Shown here one piece after another: positions 1 to 10,235 of a stretch of DNA of 64,000 nucleotides. The position numbers and the translations under genes were made by a program. The DNA lies in NCBI RefSeq assembly GCF_000011005.1, contig NC_013665.1:744001-808000 (forward strand), written 5' to 3'. Each line of letters begins with the position of its first letter. Positions within the stretch are counted from its first letter, which is position 1. Under the pieces are notes generated by a model. It was not told the DNA's origin, did no database searches, and saw only the letters and a program-made list of their open reading frames with translations. The DNA comes from Methanocella paludicola SANAE. GTDB lineage: Archaea; Halobacteriota; Methanocellia; Methanocellales; Methanocellaceae.

Positions 1-53
1 GGCGATAACAGTAATCGTCGCCACTAAAAATATGGAGAATGGTGAAGCGTTTC

Positions 54-1196
54 ATGAAAATAATGGTTAACATTGGTCACCCAGCACAGGTCCATCTTTT
101 TAAAAATTTCATATGGGAGATGAGTAAGAGGGGGCACGAATTATTGATCTCCGCGAGCGATAAAGAGATGGCATACACACTCCTCGATAGCTACGGCTTA
201 GGCTATATAAAGTTGGGTTCTCCCGGGAAATCCATGGCTAAAAAGATAATAAATATGCTTGCCATGGATGTCAAGATCTATGCAGCAGCCCGAAAGTTTA
301 AACCGGATATATTTTTAGCTCACGCGTCAATTTGCTCCCCACAAATATCCCGAGCCATGAAAAAACCGATGATTAATTTCGACGACGATGAGCATACTTA
401 TGCATTTTATAAACATCTCGCCAGCTGCGTATGTGGCTTTTCCGGATTTAGGATAGCTGGCGAGAATATCATTAAAATCGACAGCTACAAAGAACTGGCT
501 TATCTCCATCCTAACTGGTACCACCCCGATAAAAGCATACTGGGAGAGAAAAACGTCCCATTCGATGGTGACTATGTGGTGCTCAGGTTTGCGGCATGGA
601 ACGCGTTCCATGACGTAGGGAAGAGCGGGCTTGGTTTGGAGGAAAAGAAAAAATTGATCAGGGAACTGGAAAAATATGCCCGCGTACTGATTACTTCTGA
701 GGACCCGCTACCCGAGGAATTAAAAAAATATGGGATACAGAGCGATCCCAATAAGATTCATGATATCATATACAACGCGAGGCTCTTGGTATGCGACTCC
801 GGGACAATGGCCACCGAAGCGGCGATCCTGGGGACTCCCACTGTCCGTTGTAACTCTTACGTCGGTAAGAACGACTTGCATAACTTTATCCAGCTTGAGC
901 AAAAATACGGCCTTATCTTTAATTACCGTAACAGCGATGAGGCCATTGGCAAGGCCGTCGAGATACTGAAAGACCAGGGGACGAAGCGCGAGTGGAAGAG
1001 GAAAAGCGATGTGCTGTTAGCCGATAAGATCGATGTGACCTCTTTTATGATATGGCTGGTAGAGAATTATCCGCAAAGCCTGCAAGAGATGAAAGACCAT
1101 CCCGAAGTCCAATACCAGTTCAAGCAGGGAGCCATGCGGAGGCCATTAGCAGCATCGCCGCCGGGTGAGATCAGAGTAAACACTCATAAATATTAA
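54..1196 (+). CDS. DUF354 family protein, predicted GT-B-type glycosyltransferase
   Basis: A 380-residue protein of the DUF354 family, which shares the two-Rossmann-domain fold of UDP-GlcNAc 2-epimerases and GT-B glycosyltransferases. The N-terminal motif NIGHPAQVHLFKNF and the late Gly/Ala-rich segment CDSGTMATEAAILGTP, a typical sugar-nucleotide-binding region, are visible. A longer reading from 39 is possible, but ATG 54 gives the same N-terminus (MKIMVNIGHPAQ) as the paralogue at 21888 (MRIVVDINHPAH) and has GGTGA eight bases upstream. It is the first of four closely packed genes that look like one operon. It probably acts on a sugar nucleotide at the cytoplasmic face; donor and acceptor are unknown. 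Confidence 0.85.
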   Translation: MKIMVNIGHPAQVHLFKNFIWEMSKRGHELLISASDKEMAYTLLDSYGLGYIKLGSPGKSMAKKIINMLAMDVKIYAAARKFKPDIFLAHASICSPQISRAMKKPMINFDDDEHTYAFYKHLASCVCGFSGFRIAGENIIKIDSYKELAYLHPNWYHPDKSILGEKNVPFDGDYVVLRFAAWNAFHDVGKSGLGLEEKKKLIRELEKYARVLITSEDPLPEELKKYGIQSDPNKIHDIIYNARLLVCDSGTMATEAAILGTPTVRCNSYVGKNDLHNFIQLEQKYGLIFNYRNSDEAIGKAVEILKDQGTKREWKRKSDVLLADKIDVTSFMIWLVENYPQSLQEMKDHPEVQYQFKQGAMRRPLAASPPGEIRVNTHKY

Positions 1197-1208
1197 TTGG
1201 GGCATGTT

Positions 1209-2255
1209 ATGTCGAGCTTAGCATACGATAAGCTAAAGCAAAACAGCCTACTCTGGGACTTATTTACGCTAAGGCATGAGTATGTTGACCGGCCCGTTCT
1301 AGGCCGTGCGGACTATCCAAATAATAACATGAATAGCCTGGTCGCTCCCGTGTCTAAATATCTGGTCGATAATAGCTTTACTATGGAATACCCGGAGAAT
1401 AGAAAATTCGCCGTTTGCCTAACCCATGACATCGATGACATCTACCCCCCGCAATCCCATATGCTCCTTTCTTCGCTATATTGTGCACGGAACCTCGATA
1501 TCCGGGGAATAAAAAAGCATGTGTCGTGGAAGTTTAAGGGTAAGGATCTTAGCCCCTACCGGAATTTTGCCGATATCGTAAAGCTCGAAGAGGCTTATGA
1601 GGCTAACTCTTCATTCTATTTCATTGCTACGGGGCTTGATATCCGCCGGTTCAGGTATGATATCGGGGAGCTAGAAAGCGAACTAGGGTTCTTAACCGAT
1701 AAAGGGGACGAGGTCGGATTACACGGCGGGTATTATTCGTTTAACAGGCTAGAAGATATAAAAATAGAGAAAAAGCGGATAGAGGAGGTACTCGGGCGAA
1801 GTGTCCTCGGATACCGGAACCATTACCTGAACTTTTCGATACCCGATACTTGGGAACTTTTGGCAAAGGCCGGATTCAAGTATGACACGACCCTGGGGTT
1901 TAAGAAAAACATCGGGTTCGTGAACGGGATGTGCCATCCGTTCAGGCCGTATAACTTGAATACCGGGCAAAAGATCGATATCATGGAGATCCCCCTGGCT
2001 GTCATGGACCAGGCGATATTTGAATTAACCCGCTCTTTCACCGAAGCCTGGGAGGCCGTAAAAGCGCTAATCGATGCGGCGGAAACACACAATGGCATCG
2101 TGACACTGCTCTGGCATAACTATGCCTTTAGCTCGGCTTTCAGGGAATCATGGAAAAAGTTATATATAAAAATATTAAAATATTGTTATGAAAAAAGGGC
2201 CTGGATGACAAGCGGAAAGGAAATTTACGGATGGTATGTTAAAAATGGATATTGA
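1209..2255 (+). CDS. polysaccharide deacetylase-like protein (NodB/CE4 fold)
   Basis: About 348 residues, soluble, with no signal peptide seen. The segment CLTHDIDDIY near residue 80 matches the Asp-Asp start motif of NodB-type carbohydrate deacetylases. The second motif reads GLHGGYYSF, so the first metal-binding His is present but the usual second His (HxxxH) is replaced by Tyr. A late LLWHNYAFS resembles the closing His motif. TTG 1197 directly abuts the previous stop, but ATG 1209 is the more normal start. The gene sits in a polysaccharide operon and overlaps the next gene by 20 bases. Such cytoplasmic NodB-like proteins are common in archaeal glycan clusters; with an altered metal site, activity is uncertain. 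Confidence 0.8.
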   Translation: MSSLAYDKLKQNSLLWDLFTLRHEYVDRPVLGRADYPNNNMNSLVAPVSKYLVDNSFTMEYPENRKFAVCLTHDIDDIYPPQSHMLLSSLYCARNLDIRGIKKHVSWKFKGKDLSPYRNFADIVKLEEAYEANSSFYFIATGLDIRRFRYDIGELESELGFLTDKGDEVGLHGGYYSFNRLEDIKIEKKRIEEVLGRSVLGYRNHYLNFSIPDTWELLAKAGFKYDTTLGFKKNIGFVNGMCHPFRPYNLNTGQKIDIMEIPLAVMDQAIFELTRSFTEAWEAVKALIDAAETHNGIVTLLWHNYAFSSAFRESWKKLYIKILKYCYEKRAWMTSGKEIYGWYVKNGY

Positions 2256-3261
2256 ACTGGTCGATGACCATAGCCTTTGGGACAGATTCATCGATGAAAG
2301 CCCTTACGGCACTTTATTCCATAAGTGGGACTTTTTAAAGACCATTGAGAAATATTCGGGCTATCGGCTCTATCCATATGCCATATACACTGGTAACATG
2401 CTTATTAGCCTCTTCCCGATCTTTATTAAGTCGTATATGGGATTCAAATTCGTGTTTTCTCCGCCGCCCGGTTCTGGAGTACCCTTTATGGGCTTTGCCC
2501 TGGCCCCATCATACACGGACCTTAAGCAAAGTAAAAAGGAGCACACTTTAACGACTATTATGGATTGTTTTAACGATGAGATCTCGACCATATCTCCAAA
2601 TTATGTTTCAATATCTATGCCCCCGAGATACATCGATATCCGGCCTTTTAAATGGAGTGGCTATGATGCGGAGATCGAATATAACTATATAATAGGTCTG
2701 GACAGGCCTGTCGAGACGATATGGGATGGAGTAAGCAAGGTTTGCAGAAAAAATATAAAGGATTTCGAAAATAGATCGGTCTCAGTGGAAGAATCGAAAG
2801 ACGTGTATACATTTTATGACATGGTAAAAAAGCGATATGCGCAGCAGGGTTTAAAATATACTACCTATTCGGCGGAATATCTGGAAGAGCTAATAAGGGC
2901 GTTCCCGAATAACTTAAAACTCTATTACATATACCTTGATTCGGAGATATCGGGCGCCTATTTGACATATCAATATAAAGACCGGTTCATGTTGTGGGTC
3001 GGGGGAGTAAACATGCTTACTCATTTGCCGGTTAATGAGTATATGCAATGGGAGCTAATAAAAAAAGCAAAAGAAAATAACTTTAAGGAATTTATGAACC
3101 AGGGCGCTAATATTAAGCGATTATGTCAGTTTAAATCAAAATTTAACCCATCGCTGGATACGTGCTTTTTTATTCATAAGAAGGATAACATCGGCAGGCT
3201 TGCGGAATGGACATACGCAACGAAGAAGATGTTGATAAAACCACATAATATGGATTATTGA
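2236..3261 (+). CDS. FemAB/GNAT-like acyltransferase of a glycan cluster
   Basis: A 341-residue protein resembling the FemAB/CelD group of double-GNAT-fold transferases. The C-terminal half has the typical pattern: a strand ending in MLWVGGVN, then MQWELIKKAKENNFKEFMNQGA and a conserved FKSKFNP segment. Related proteins transfer amino acids or acyl groups onto cell-envelope precursors and often occur in exopolysaccharide loci. Translational coupling to the preceding deacetylase-like gene is suggested by the 20-base overlap. Transferred group and acceptor are not known. Confidence 0.75.
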   Translation: MLKMDIELVDDHSLWDRFIDESPYGTLFHKWDFLKTIEKYSGYRLYPYAIYTGNMLISLFPIFIKSYMGFKFVFSPPPGSGVPFMGFALAPSYTDLKQSKKEHTLTTIMDCFNDEISTISPNYVSISMPPRYIDIRPFKWSGYDAEIEYNYIIGLDRPVETIWDGVSKVCRKNIKDFENRSVSVEESKDVYTFYDMVKKRYAQQGLKYTTYSAEYLEELIRAFPNNLKLYYIYLDSEISGAYLTYQYKDRFMLWVGGVNMLTHLPVNEYMQWELIKKAKENNFKEFMNQGANIKRLCQFKSKFNPSLDTCFFIHKKDNIGRLAEWTYATKKMLIKPHNMDY

Positions 3262-3271
3262 GAGGATCAAA

Positions 3272-4351
3272 ATGAAAATTTGCTACCTGGCTAACATCGG
3301 AACTACACACATGCCTAAGCTGGTGCGCTGTTTTGCCGAGAAGGGGCACGAAGTGCATGTTATATCAATGGAAAAGCCTAACATCCCCATAGATGGAGTT
3401 AATTTACACCTCATCGATACTAATAGAAAATTTTTATATTTCACATTTCTGTATAAAATCTTCCAGATGAGCCGGATTATTAATTCGATCAAGCCCGATA
3501 TAATCCATGCTCACTATATCACGAAATATGGTATATTGGGAGCATTACTCGGCTATAAGCCCCTCATAATGTCGGCATGGGGCTCGGACATCCTCATAGA
3601 TACAAAGGGCATATTTTTATACCCGATCAAATATGCGCTATCTAAGGCGATGGTCGTGCACTGCGACGGTGAAAATGTCAGGGATGAGCTCGTTAAGCTG
3701 GGGGTTGATGCGGATAGGATCAGATTGATTTATTTTGGGACGGACCCGGGCAGGTTCAATCCGGATAAAAAGCGGGAACAACTAAAAGAAGAGCTGGGTA
3801 TTGCCGGCCATCCGATGATCATTTGCACTAGAAATTTTTATCCGTCATATGACGTCCAGACCTTAATACGGTCCGTTCCTCTGGTTTTAAAAAGCATACC
3901 GGATGCCGAATTCGTGTTTTTCGGCAGGGGCCCGGGAGATGAGTTGAAAGAGCTCGCCAGCTCGCTGGGCGTCGCCTCGAACGTACATTTTTTGGGGTAC
4001 GTCCCGAACGATGAGTTGCCGGTATACCTGGCCTCATCGGATATATTCGTGTCGCCATCGCTGAGCGATGGGGGCATTGCCGTCAGTATTACCGACGCGA
4101 TGGCATGCGGTCTACCCGTGATCGTGACCGATGTGGCGGATAACAGCAAATTAATCAAGGATAATGTGAACGGTTTTGTCATCCCCGTCAAAAGTCCAGA
4201 AGTGCTCGCGGAAAAGATAATCTACCTGATCCGTAACGACAATCTACGGGCTAAATTCGGAAATCTAAACAGAAGTATCATTGTAAATGAATATAATTAC
4301 TTTAAAGAAATGAAAAAAATAGAAAATATTTATAAAGAATCGCTTATATGA
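3272..4351 (+). CDS. glycosyltransferase family 4 (GT-B)
   Basis: A 359-residue GT-B glycosyltransferase. The N-terminal domain starts MKICYLANIGTTHMPKL and contains the IIHAHYITKYG segment typical of GT4 enzymes. The C-terminal donor domain has the acidic EX7E region: SPSLSDGGIAVSITDAMACG followed by LPVIVTDV and a GFVIPVKSPEVLAEKI tail. A GAGAGG Shine-Dalgarno sequence lies about six bases before the ATG. It follows the FemAB-like gene by ten bases and is probably the last gene of the first operon, since a broken gene remnant and a possible terminator follow. Donor sugar not predictable from sequence. Confidence 0.9.
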   Translation: MKICYLANIGTTHMPKLVRCFAEKGHEVHVISMEKPNIPIDGVNLHLIDTNRKFLYFTFLYKIFQMSRIINSIKPDIIHAHYITKYGILGALLGYKPLIMSAWGSDILIDTKGIFLYPIKYALSKAMVVHCDGENVRDELVKLGVDADRIRLIYFGTDPGRFNPDKKREQLKEELGIAGHPMIICTRNFYPSYDVQTLIRSVPLVLKSIPDAEFVFFGRGPGDELKELASSLGVASNVHFLGYVPNDELPVYLASSDIFVSPSLSDGGIAVSITDAMACGLPVIVTDVADNSKLIKDNVNGFVIPVKSPEVLAEKIIYLIRNDNLRAKFGNLNRSIIVNEYNYFKEMKKIENIYKESLI

Positions 4352-4360
4352 TAATACACC

Positions 4361-4477
4361 ATGAATATATTGATTATCGCGGTGCCGGATTCGTCGGAAG
4401 TCACCTGGGTGATAAATACACCTTTAACGGCGACAAAGTCATCCGCCTCGATAACTTCGTGAACGGCAGCTTGACCA
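4361..4477 (+). pseudogene. 5' remnant of the NAD-dependent epimerase/dehydratase gene
   Basis: This 117-base stretch matches the first 117 bases of the intact epimerase gene at 10236 with only scattered differences: both open ATGAATATATTGATTA, both contain GGTGCCGGATTCGTCGG, and both run to GGCAGCTTGACCA before diverging abruptly. The remnant has a one-base loss in the Gly-rich nucleotide-binding motif, which shifts the frame. It is a dead fragment in the same orientation as the intact copy. The two copies form direct repeats about 5.9 kb apart flanking the giant exported-protein gene, suggesting duplication or insertion by recombination. Confidence 0.85.
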
Positions 4478-4738
4478 TTGGATTATCGCCCTGCCGAGCG
4501 ACTTGAGTCGGCGTTGGCCGTCTTCTTATCAGGCTTTTTTATGTGGGGACTATTATAGGAAAAGTGTCCAAAAACGACCATTTCCCCATATCCCCCCACT
4601 TCTACTTCAGGGCCATGTGCATCGTTATTTATCATCAGGTGATGTCGCGATGCTTAACTAAAAATAACAAAAAAGCGATTTGAAGCTTTGCGTTTGCGCC
4701 AAGTCATCTTTATCGTTTTTTATTGATCATTTGGCTTG
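4478..4738. other. non-coding region between remnant and giant gene; possible terminator
   Basis: No credible gene. A short inverted repeat (GCCGA at 4493, TCGGC near 4507) is followed by a T-run at 4535-4540 and could end transcription from the left operon. The rest is AT-rich with no recognised motif. It separates convergent transcription units, since the gene to the right is on the minus strand. Confidence 0.35.
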
Positions 4739-7700
4739 TTATATTATCCTCCAGGCGTCTGTGTTGTAGTTGTCGGCTACTTCCTGGCTGGTCAGTCCGC
4801 GGTTATAGGCTCTCACGGTGGCTATGCTCCCATTATAAGGCCATGCTGCCGATGGGCTATACCTGCCTATTGTCAGATCAACGCTAGATGGTGAAGCCCC
4901 GTTGCATGTACTACTTGTGTATTTCACGCCATTGACGTACAGGCTTATCGTGCTTCCATCGTACACCGCGGTGGCCATGTACCATTTATCGGCCGTAAGC
5001 CCGGGGTTGCACTTAATGTAGGCCATGTTCTGGTTGCCGTCGTACATGAAGAAGTCCAGTGTCTTATCGCTGTTCAGCCGCATATTATATCCCTGCCCCG
5101 TGTTCGTCGAATAACCCTTACTCGCTAACGATTGGGTAGACATAAAGTTACGGGGACTGAATAGTACTTCTATGGTCATGCCGCTAGTCGGGTTAAGGCC
5201 CGGCGAATCATGGCACTGGATGTAGCTGGTGGCACCGTTGAAGCTCCTCGAGCCGGCACCGCTCGGAAGCATGACATAAGTTGCACCGTTCACAACGCCA
5301 ACATTCCCGTTACCGCTCAAATCCGTCAGAGTGCTGCCGGTATCGTTCATATCATACCATAACTCTAGCCCATCCTTAACAATACCCGGACCCGGAGAAG
5401 GAGTAGGCGTAGGAGTAGGCGAAGGCGTTGGCGTTGGAGTTGGCGTTGGAGTTGGCGTTGGAGTTGGCGTTGGAGTTGGCGTTGGAGTTGGCGTTGGAGT
5501 TGGCGTTGGAGTTGGCGTTGGAGTTGGCGTTGGGGAGGGCGAAATAGCAGTTCTCCAGGCGTCTGTGTTGTAGTTGTCGGCTACTTCCTGGCTGGTCAGT
5601 CCGCGGTTATAGGCTCTCACGGTGGCTATGCTCCCGTTGAAAGGCCATGCTGCCGATGGGCTATACCTGCCTATTGTCAGATCAACGCTAGATGGTGAAG
5701 CCCCGTTGCATGTACTACTTGTGTATTTCACGCCATTGACGTACAGGCTTATCGTGCTTCCATCGTACACCGCGGTGGCCATGTACCATTTATCGGCCGT
5801 AAGCCCGGGGTTGCACTTAATGTAGGCCATGTTCTGGTTGCCGTCGTACATGAAGAAGTCCAGTGTCTTATCGCTGTTCAGCCGCATATTATATCCCTGC
5901 CCCGTGTTCGTCGAATAACCCTTACTCGCTAACGATTGGGTAGACATAAAGTTACGGGGACTGAATAGTACTTCTATGGTCATGCCGCTAGTCGGGTTAA
6001 GGCCCGGCGAATCATGGCACTGGATGTAGCTGGTGGCACCGTTGAAGCTCCTCGAGCCGGCACCGCTCGGAAGCATGACATAAGTTGCACCGTTCACAAC
6101 GCCAACATTCCCGTTACCGCTCAAATCCGTCAGAGTGCTGCCGGTATCGTTCATATCATACCATAACTCTAGCCCATCCTTAACAATACCCGGACCCGGA
6201 GAAGGAGTAGGCGTAGGAGTAGGCGAAGGCGTTGGCGTTGGAGTTGGCGTTGGAGTTGGCGTAGGTGTAGGAGTAGGTGTAGGTGTAGGTGTAGGGGTCG
6301 GAGTAGGTGTAGGGGTCGGAGTAGGTGTAGGGGTCGGAGTAGGTGTAGGGGTCGGAGTAGGGGTCGGAGTAGGTGTAGGAGTCGGAGTAGGTGTAGGAGT
6401 CGGAGTCGTGTTTCCGCTTTCCAGGATCGTTATCGTTGCCTCGTCCATTAAAGGATTGATAGTTACATTTACGCCAGATTCTAGCCTTATTGTAAAGTTT
6501 TTATCACCCGTGTTCTCTCCGTCGTCTTTCAGGTGAACAACGCAATTAGCCGAAGTCCCACCGGCAGGAATAGTAATTACCTCATTAATAGGAGTATAAT
6601 CCGTAATAGCGTGTCCAGTACCATCAACCGATGTCACATTAACGCTTATTGGGTACCCGTAGGCGTGGCTCATTTTCATGTTAATCGTTACATTATCGCC
6701 CTCTTTCGCCTTGTACGTAGTATTGGTTATTCCAACGGTGAAATACGGGTCTACCAATTCGTTAACGCGATAGAATTTTAAGCCGATGTTATCCGCATAT
6801 TCCACTAATGCGGTGAGATTGCTAACGCTGGTCTTATAGGGGCCGGGTATGTCGGATATATCGTGGATTAATAGCATGAGCACGACATGGTTTTCTTTAG
6901 CCCAGTCCATTAAAGGGTATATGGTGCTATAATCGGCCAGGTTGTCCACATCGTATACGTAATGTAATCGCCGGTTATCCCAGGTGTAATAAATCGGGTA
7001 TGAGCCGCCTAGTAACGTATCGGATGTTCTTATGCTGGTGAATTGATCTTTTAATAGCAATGCATCGGTTTGAGCATTATTATAACCGCCCGGGTAAGCG
7101 AAATCCATTGGGGTAGGTATGCCAATAGCGTATATACTCGCCATTGCCGGGCTTATATCATAATTTAAATACGCCTGCTCGCCGTACGATGTAACATAAT
7201 CCACCGCATTAGTATGATGTGCGCTATGTGAGCCTATCTCATGCCCTGCTGTATATAATTCTAATAGCATTGTTTTTTGTTGCTCAGTCACTAATTGAGG
7301 CCTGCTCAAATAGAATGTTGCATTAGCATTATGGGCGGCGAATAATGGCGCAACTATTGTGTACCAGTCTTCCACGTAGGCATCATCGAAGGTAAATGCT
7401 ACCCCGCCTTCTTCAGTATGTCCGGGCGCTAGATTATACTGTGATTTCGTGGCATTATAATCGGCCAGTATTGCTTCAGGCGTGTATGCCGTATCATCTA
7501 TTAGCACAGAACCCATATAGCCCACATATTGATATGAGCCGGGCGAATATGTGCCTATAGTCAAGTTGCTGAAATATGGCGTATACCCATTAGTCGTAAT
7601 ATTTTTAAAACGCACACCATTTATGTACATAATAAATTCTTTCGTGGACGCATTATACGTTATCGCCACATCAAACCACATATTAGACGGTAGATCAGTT

Positions 7701-9844
7701 TTTAAATAAACCCCTTCCTTATCAGCGTTACCCATTACCGCGTAGACTTGGCTTGAATAGGTGAATATTCCAAATCCTTTTTCCCCGCCGTAGCTGCCAC
7801 CGTCATACCAGCTTCCGGCAACCATTTGTTTATATCCGAGTGAAAGGTTGCTATCGTTCATCCATACCCTTAACGTGAAACTATTGCTGGTAGTGACCAT
7901 ATTACTATCAATATAAGTAGAACCATTGAAATAACGCTGTGCTCCACCGGTGGGATATGGAATAGTTGATACTGTAGTGCCGTGGTTCGTGCCGTTGTGA
8001 ATATTGTAACTATCGACGATAGTATTTCCAGAATCATTTACGAACATGTAATATAATTTTTCGTGGGCTATATCAGGTGTAGGTGTAACGGTTGGCGTTG
8101 GTGTAGGAGTAGGTGTAGGTGTAGGTGTTGTTGTAGGCGTTGGCGTAGGTGTAGGTGTTGTTGTAGGTGTCGGCGTCGGCGTTGGGGAGGGCGAAATAGC
8201 AGTTCTCCAGGCGTCCGCGTTATAGTTGCTGGCTACTTCCTGGCTGGTCAGTCCGCGGTTATAGGCTCTCACGGTGGCTATGCTCCCATTATAAGGCCAT
8301 GCTGCCGATGGGCTATACCTGCCTATTGTCAGATCAACGCTAGATGGTGAAGCCCCGTTGCATGTACTACTTGTGTATTTCACGCCATTGACGTACAGGC
8401 TTATCGTGCTTCCATCGTACACCGCGGTGGCCATGTACCATTTATCGGCCGTAAGCCCGGGGTTGCACTTAATGTAGGCCATGTTCTGGTTGCCGTCGTA
8501 CATGAAGAAGTCCAGTGTCTTATCGCTGTTCAGCCGCATATTATATCCCTGCCCCGTGTTCGTCGAATAACCCTTACTCGCTAACGATTGGGTAGACATA
8601 AAGTTACGGGGACTGAATAGTACTTCTATGGTCATGCCGCTAGTCGGGTTAAGGCCCGGCGAATCATGGCACTGGATGTAGCTGGTGGCACCGTTGAAGC
8701 TCCTCGAGCCGGCACCGCTCGGAAGCATGACATAAGTTGCACCGTTCACAACGCCAACATTCCCGTTACCGCTCAAATCCGTCAGAGTGCTGCCGGTATC
8801 GTTCATATCATACCATAACTCTAGCCCATCCTTAACAATACCCGGACCCGGAGAAGGAGTAGGCGTAGGTGTGGGTGTGGGTGTGGGTGTGGGTGTGGGT
8901 GTAGGTGTAGGTGTGGGGGTCGATCCAGGCAGGTCGCTTATCCTGTAGAACGTCATGCCATTGTCCGACGCGTACTTGAGTATAGCTTCCAGTTTGGAGA
9001 CCGGGGTAACGTAGTCGTCCGTCGTGGATGTTCCGGGTATATGCGAATAGGTCACAAGCACCTGATCATTCGCCTTTGCCCTATCCAGACCTTTCTGGAA
9101 GTCATTTAAAGGATTGCCAAAGTTATTGTCCATGCCGACTCCCCAGACAACCCTCTCACCATTGAACTTGAAATATGCCTGGTCCAGGGTTGGTACGGTA
9201 ATGCCCCCACCCGTATATGTGGTTCCCCTCAGATGTGTGAAGACGTTGAGGAGGGCTGCATCGGAGACACTGTTACGATCGCCGAACGGATATGCAAAGT
9301 CGATAGGAGTAAACCCTTTAGCCTGCATAGCGGCGATAGCTGGTTGAATCTCAGTGCGGATGTAGTCGTCCATGGTGTGCCCTGCATTTAGATAGTCCGT
9401 GACGCTCACGTGACGATACCCATGGCAAGCGATCTCGTTCCCATCACTCTGTAGTGCTTTGAGCTCATTGATCTGGCTATCGCTCAGCTGGTCGAATTCT
9501 GTGACAAAGAAGGTCGCTTTGGCGTTGTACCGATTCAGCAGGTCCCGGATGCCATACCAGGCGTCCACCGACGAATCATCGAATGTGATAGCAATTCCTG
9601 CGTTATTTGAAGGAGATGGGGTCAGCGCCGAGGTTATTGTAGGCGTTGGGGTAATCGATGGACTGGAATCGGCCAGAGTGGGTAATGAAAATATCTGCCC
9701 GATAAAAATCGCTATAGCTAAAACTGTTAATATTTTTATAATTTTTTCTCGTTGATTTATATTGGAACAAAATCTCTCACCTAATTCATCAATGTTGAGG
9801 ACACCTATCACTAACCGTATATTTGTCCTGGAATCCCACCTCAT
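4739..9844 (-). CDS. giant exported multidomain protein: two NodB deacetylase domains, LamG modules, Calx-beta, Pro-Thr linkers
   Basis: A 1701-residue secreted protein. An unusually long N-terminal region (about 35 residues) precedes a hydrophobic segment near 36-58 ending in a plausible cleavage site (TLA/DSS). Domains in order: NodB-type deacetylase 1 at about 83-305 ([13 protein letters not shown]); Pro-Thr linker; LamG/concanavalin-like module at about 325-546; linker; divergent LamG-like module at about 595-805; deacetylase 2 at about 808-1020 (FTFDDAY, SHSAHH); Calx-beta domain at about 1035-1141; long Pro-Thr linker; LamG at about 1210-1430; linker; LamG at about 1478-1698. Three LamG modules are almost identical at DNA level. 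The start is supported by AAGGAGGG nine bases before the ATG. Likely binds and deacetylates an amino-sugar polymer outside the cell. No C-terminal anchor is seen. Confidence 0.88.
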   Translation of the reverse strand: MRWDSRTNIRLVIGVLNIDELGERFCSNINQREKIIKILTVLAIAIFIGQIFSLPTLADSSPSITPTPTITSALTPSPSNNAGIAITFDDSSVDAWYGIRDLLNRYNAKATFFVTEFDQLSDSQINELKALQSDGNEIACHGYRHVSVTDYLNAGHTMDDYIRTEIQPAIAAMQAKGFTPIDFAYPFGDRNSVSDAALLNVFTHLRGTTYTGGGITVPTLDQAYFKFNGERVVWGVGMDNNFGNPLNDFQKGLDRAKANDQVLVTYSHIPGTSTTDDYVTPVSKLEAILKYASDNGMTFYRISDLPGSTPTPTPTPTPTPTPTPTPTPTPSPGPGIVKDGLELWYDMNDTGSTLTDLSGNGNVGVVNGATYVMLPSGAGSRSFNGATSYIQCHDSPGLNPTSGMTIEVLFSPRNFMSTQSLASKGYSTNTGQGYNMRLNSDKTLDFFMYDGNQNMAYIKCNPGLTADKWYMATAVYDGSTISLYVNGVKYTSSTCNGASPSSVDLTIGRYSPSAAWPYNGSIATVRAYNRGLTSQEVASNYNADAWRTAISPSPTPTPTPTTTPTPTPTPTTTPTPTPTPTPTPTVTPTPDIAHEKLYYMFVNDSGNTIVDSYNIHNGTNHGTTVSTIPYPTGGAQRYFNGSTYIDSNMVTTSNSFTLRVWMNDSNLSLGYKQMVAGSWYDGGSYGGEKGFGIFTYSSQVYAVMGNADKEGVYLKTDLPSNMWFDVAITYNASTKEFIMYINGVRFKNITTNGYTPYFSNLTIGTYSPGSYQYVGYMGSVLIDDTAYTPEAILADYNATKSQYNLAPGHTEEGGVAFTFDDAYVEDWYTIVAPLFAAHNANATFYLSRPQLVTEQQKTMLLELYTAGHEIGSHSAHHTNAVDYVTSYGEQAYLNYDISPAMASIYAIGIPTPMDFAYPGGYNNAQTDALLLKDQFTSIRTSDTLLGGSYPIYYTWDNRRLHYVYDVDNLADYSTIYPLMDWAKENHVVLMLLIHDISDIPGPYKTSVSNLTALVEYADNIGLKFYRVNELVDPYFTVGITNTTYKAKEGDNVTINMKMSHAYGYPISVNVTSVDGTGHAITDYTPINEVITIPAGGTSANCVVHLKDDGENTGDKNFTIRLESGVNVTINPLMDEATITILESGNTTPTPTPTPTPTPTPTPTPTPTPTPTPTPTPTPTPTPTPTPTPTPTPTPTPTPTPTPTPTPSPTPTPTPSPGPGIVKDGLELWYDMNDTGSTLTDLSGNGNVGVVNGATYVMLPSGAGSRSFNGATSYIQCHDSPGLNPTSGMTIEVLFSPRNFMSTQSLASKGYSTNTGQGYNMRLNSDKTLDFFMYDGNQNMAYIKCNPGLTADKWYMATAVYDGSTISLYVNGVKYTSSTCNGASPSSVDLTIGRYSPSAAWPFNGSIATVRAYNRGLTSQEVADNYNTDAWRTAISPSPTPTPTPTPTPTPTPTPTPTPTPTPTPTPTPTPTPTPSPTPTPTPSPGPGIVKDGLELWYDMNDTGSTLTDLSGNGNVGVVNGATYVMLPSGAGSRSFNGATSYIQCHDSPGLNPTSGMTIEVLFSPRNFMSTQSLASKGYSTNTGQGYNMRLNSDKTLDFFMYDGNQNMAYIKCNPGLTADKWYMATAVYDGSTISLYVNGVKYTSSTCNGASPSSVDLTIGRYSPSAAWPYNGSIATVRAYNRGLTSQEVADNYNTDAWRII
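4751..5411 (-). repeat. 660-base LamG-module DNA repeat, copy 3
   Basis: Encodes the C-terminal LamG module of the giant protein. It is nearly base-for-base identical to the copies at 5555-6215 and 8207-8868, synonymous sites included. The few differences seen include TTATAAGG versus TTGAAAGG near the start. Confidence 0.95.
5412..5545 (-). repeat. Pro-Thr linker minisatellite
   Basis: Tandem GGCGTTGGAGTT units (plus strand) encode a Thr-Pro repeat joining two LamG modules. Units are almost perfect, so length change by slippage or recombination is likely. Confidence 0.9.
5555..6215 (-). repeat. 660-base LamG-module DNA repeat, copy 2
   Basis: Second nearly identical LamG-encoding repeat. 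The flanking GGGGAGGGCGAAATAGCAGTT segment on its left is shared with copy 1, so the duplicated unit included part of the linker. Confidence 0.95.
6216..6410 (-). repeat. long Pro-Thr linker minisatellite
   Basis: Tandem GGTGTAGG, GGGGTCGGAGTA and related six- and twelve-base units encode the longest Thr-Pro linker of the giant protein, between its Calx-beta domain and the second LamG repeat. Several unit types are mixed, implying more than one expansion. Confidence 0.9.
8207..8868 (-). repeat. 660-base LamG-module DNA repeat, copy 1
   Basis: N-terminal-most of the three nearly identical LamG-encoding repeats, lying between the first deacetylase domain and the divergent LamG-like module. Its left edge (GTCCGCGTTATAGTTGCTGG) is slightly diverged from copies 2 and 3. 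Confidence 0.95.
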
Positions 9845-10235
9845 ACTTAGAAACCCTCCTTTATTTAGACTACTCTGATTTATTCGTTAAATTTTCATGT
9901 ATTTGCTAATATACAAATAATTTTATATTGCTTTATTATGTTTATGCAAATGGTAGTTGCGCTTTTTAACAACAAATCGTATACAAGGGTTAAATTGGGC
10001 ATTAAGGATTAGACACGAACAACATAAAAAGGCTGGAAAGGCCAATTCAAGTGAGGCTATCACTATAGATAAAATGTCCAGCATATACAATAATAGTAAT
10101 ACCTTTAGATATGCACCCTCAGCTTATCGATTTTATCATATAAATTAATATAAAAAAACTTTTTTATTGATTATGTTTTTTAATTTTATTAATATGTAGA
10201 AAGTTATATAAGCGTTTGGTTATGTATATATTATT
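9845..10235. other. AT-rich divergent intergenic region with promoters
   Basis: About 390 bases between two divergent genes. The left edge carries the Shine-Dalgarno sequence of the giant protein gene (minus strand). The right edge carries the TATA box of the epimerase gene. A 63-codon open frame from 9957 has no Shine-Dalgarno sequence and an unremarkable composition, so it is not called as a gene. Confidence 0.6.
10203..10212 (+). promoter_or_regulatory. TATA box, leaderless promoter of the epimerase gene
   Basis: GTTATATAAG is centred about 27 bases before ATG 10236, the usual archaeal distance to the transcription start, so the mRNA probably begins at or very near the start codon. No Shine-Dalgarno sequence is present. 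Confidence 0.6.

Noticed and set aside
5412-6410. Tandem repeats as a CRISPR array
   Set aside because: Units are 6-12 bases without spacers and keep the protein frame; they are linker minisatellites.
6135-6536. Gly-Val repeat frame on the plus strand
   Set aside because: Reverse reading of the Pro-Thr linker minisatellite, not a gene.
9957-10148. 63-codon open frame in the AT-rich divergent region
   Set aside because: No Shine-Dalgarno sequence or TATA spacing and no family resemblance.
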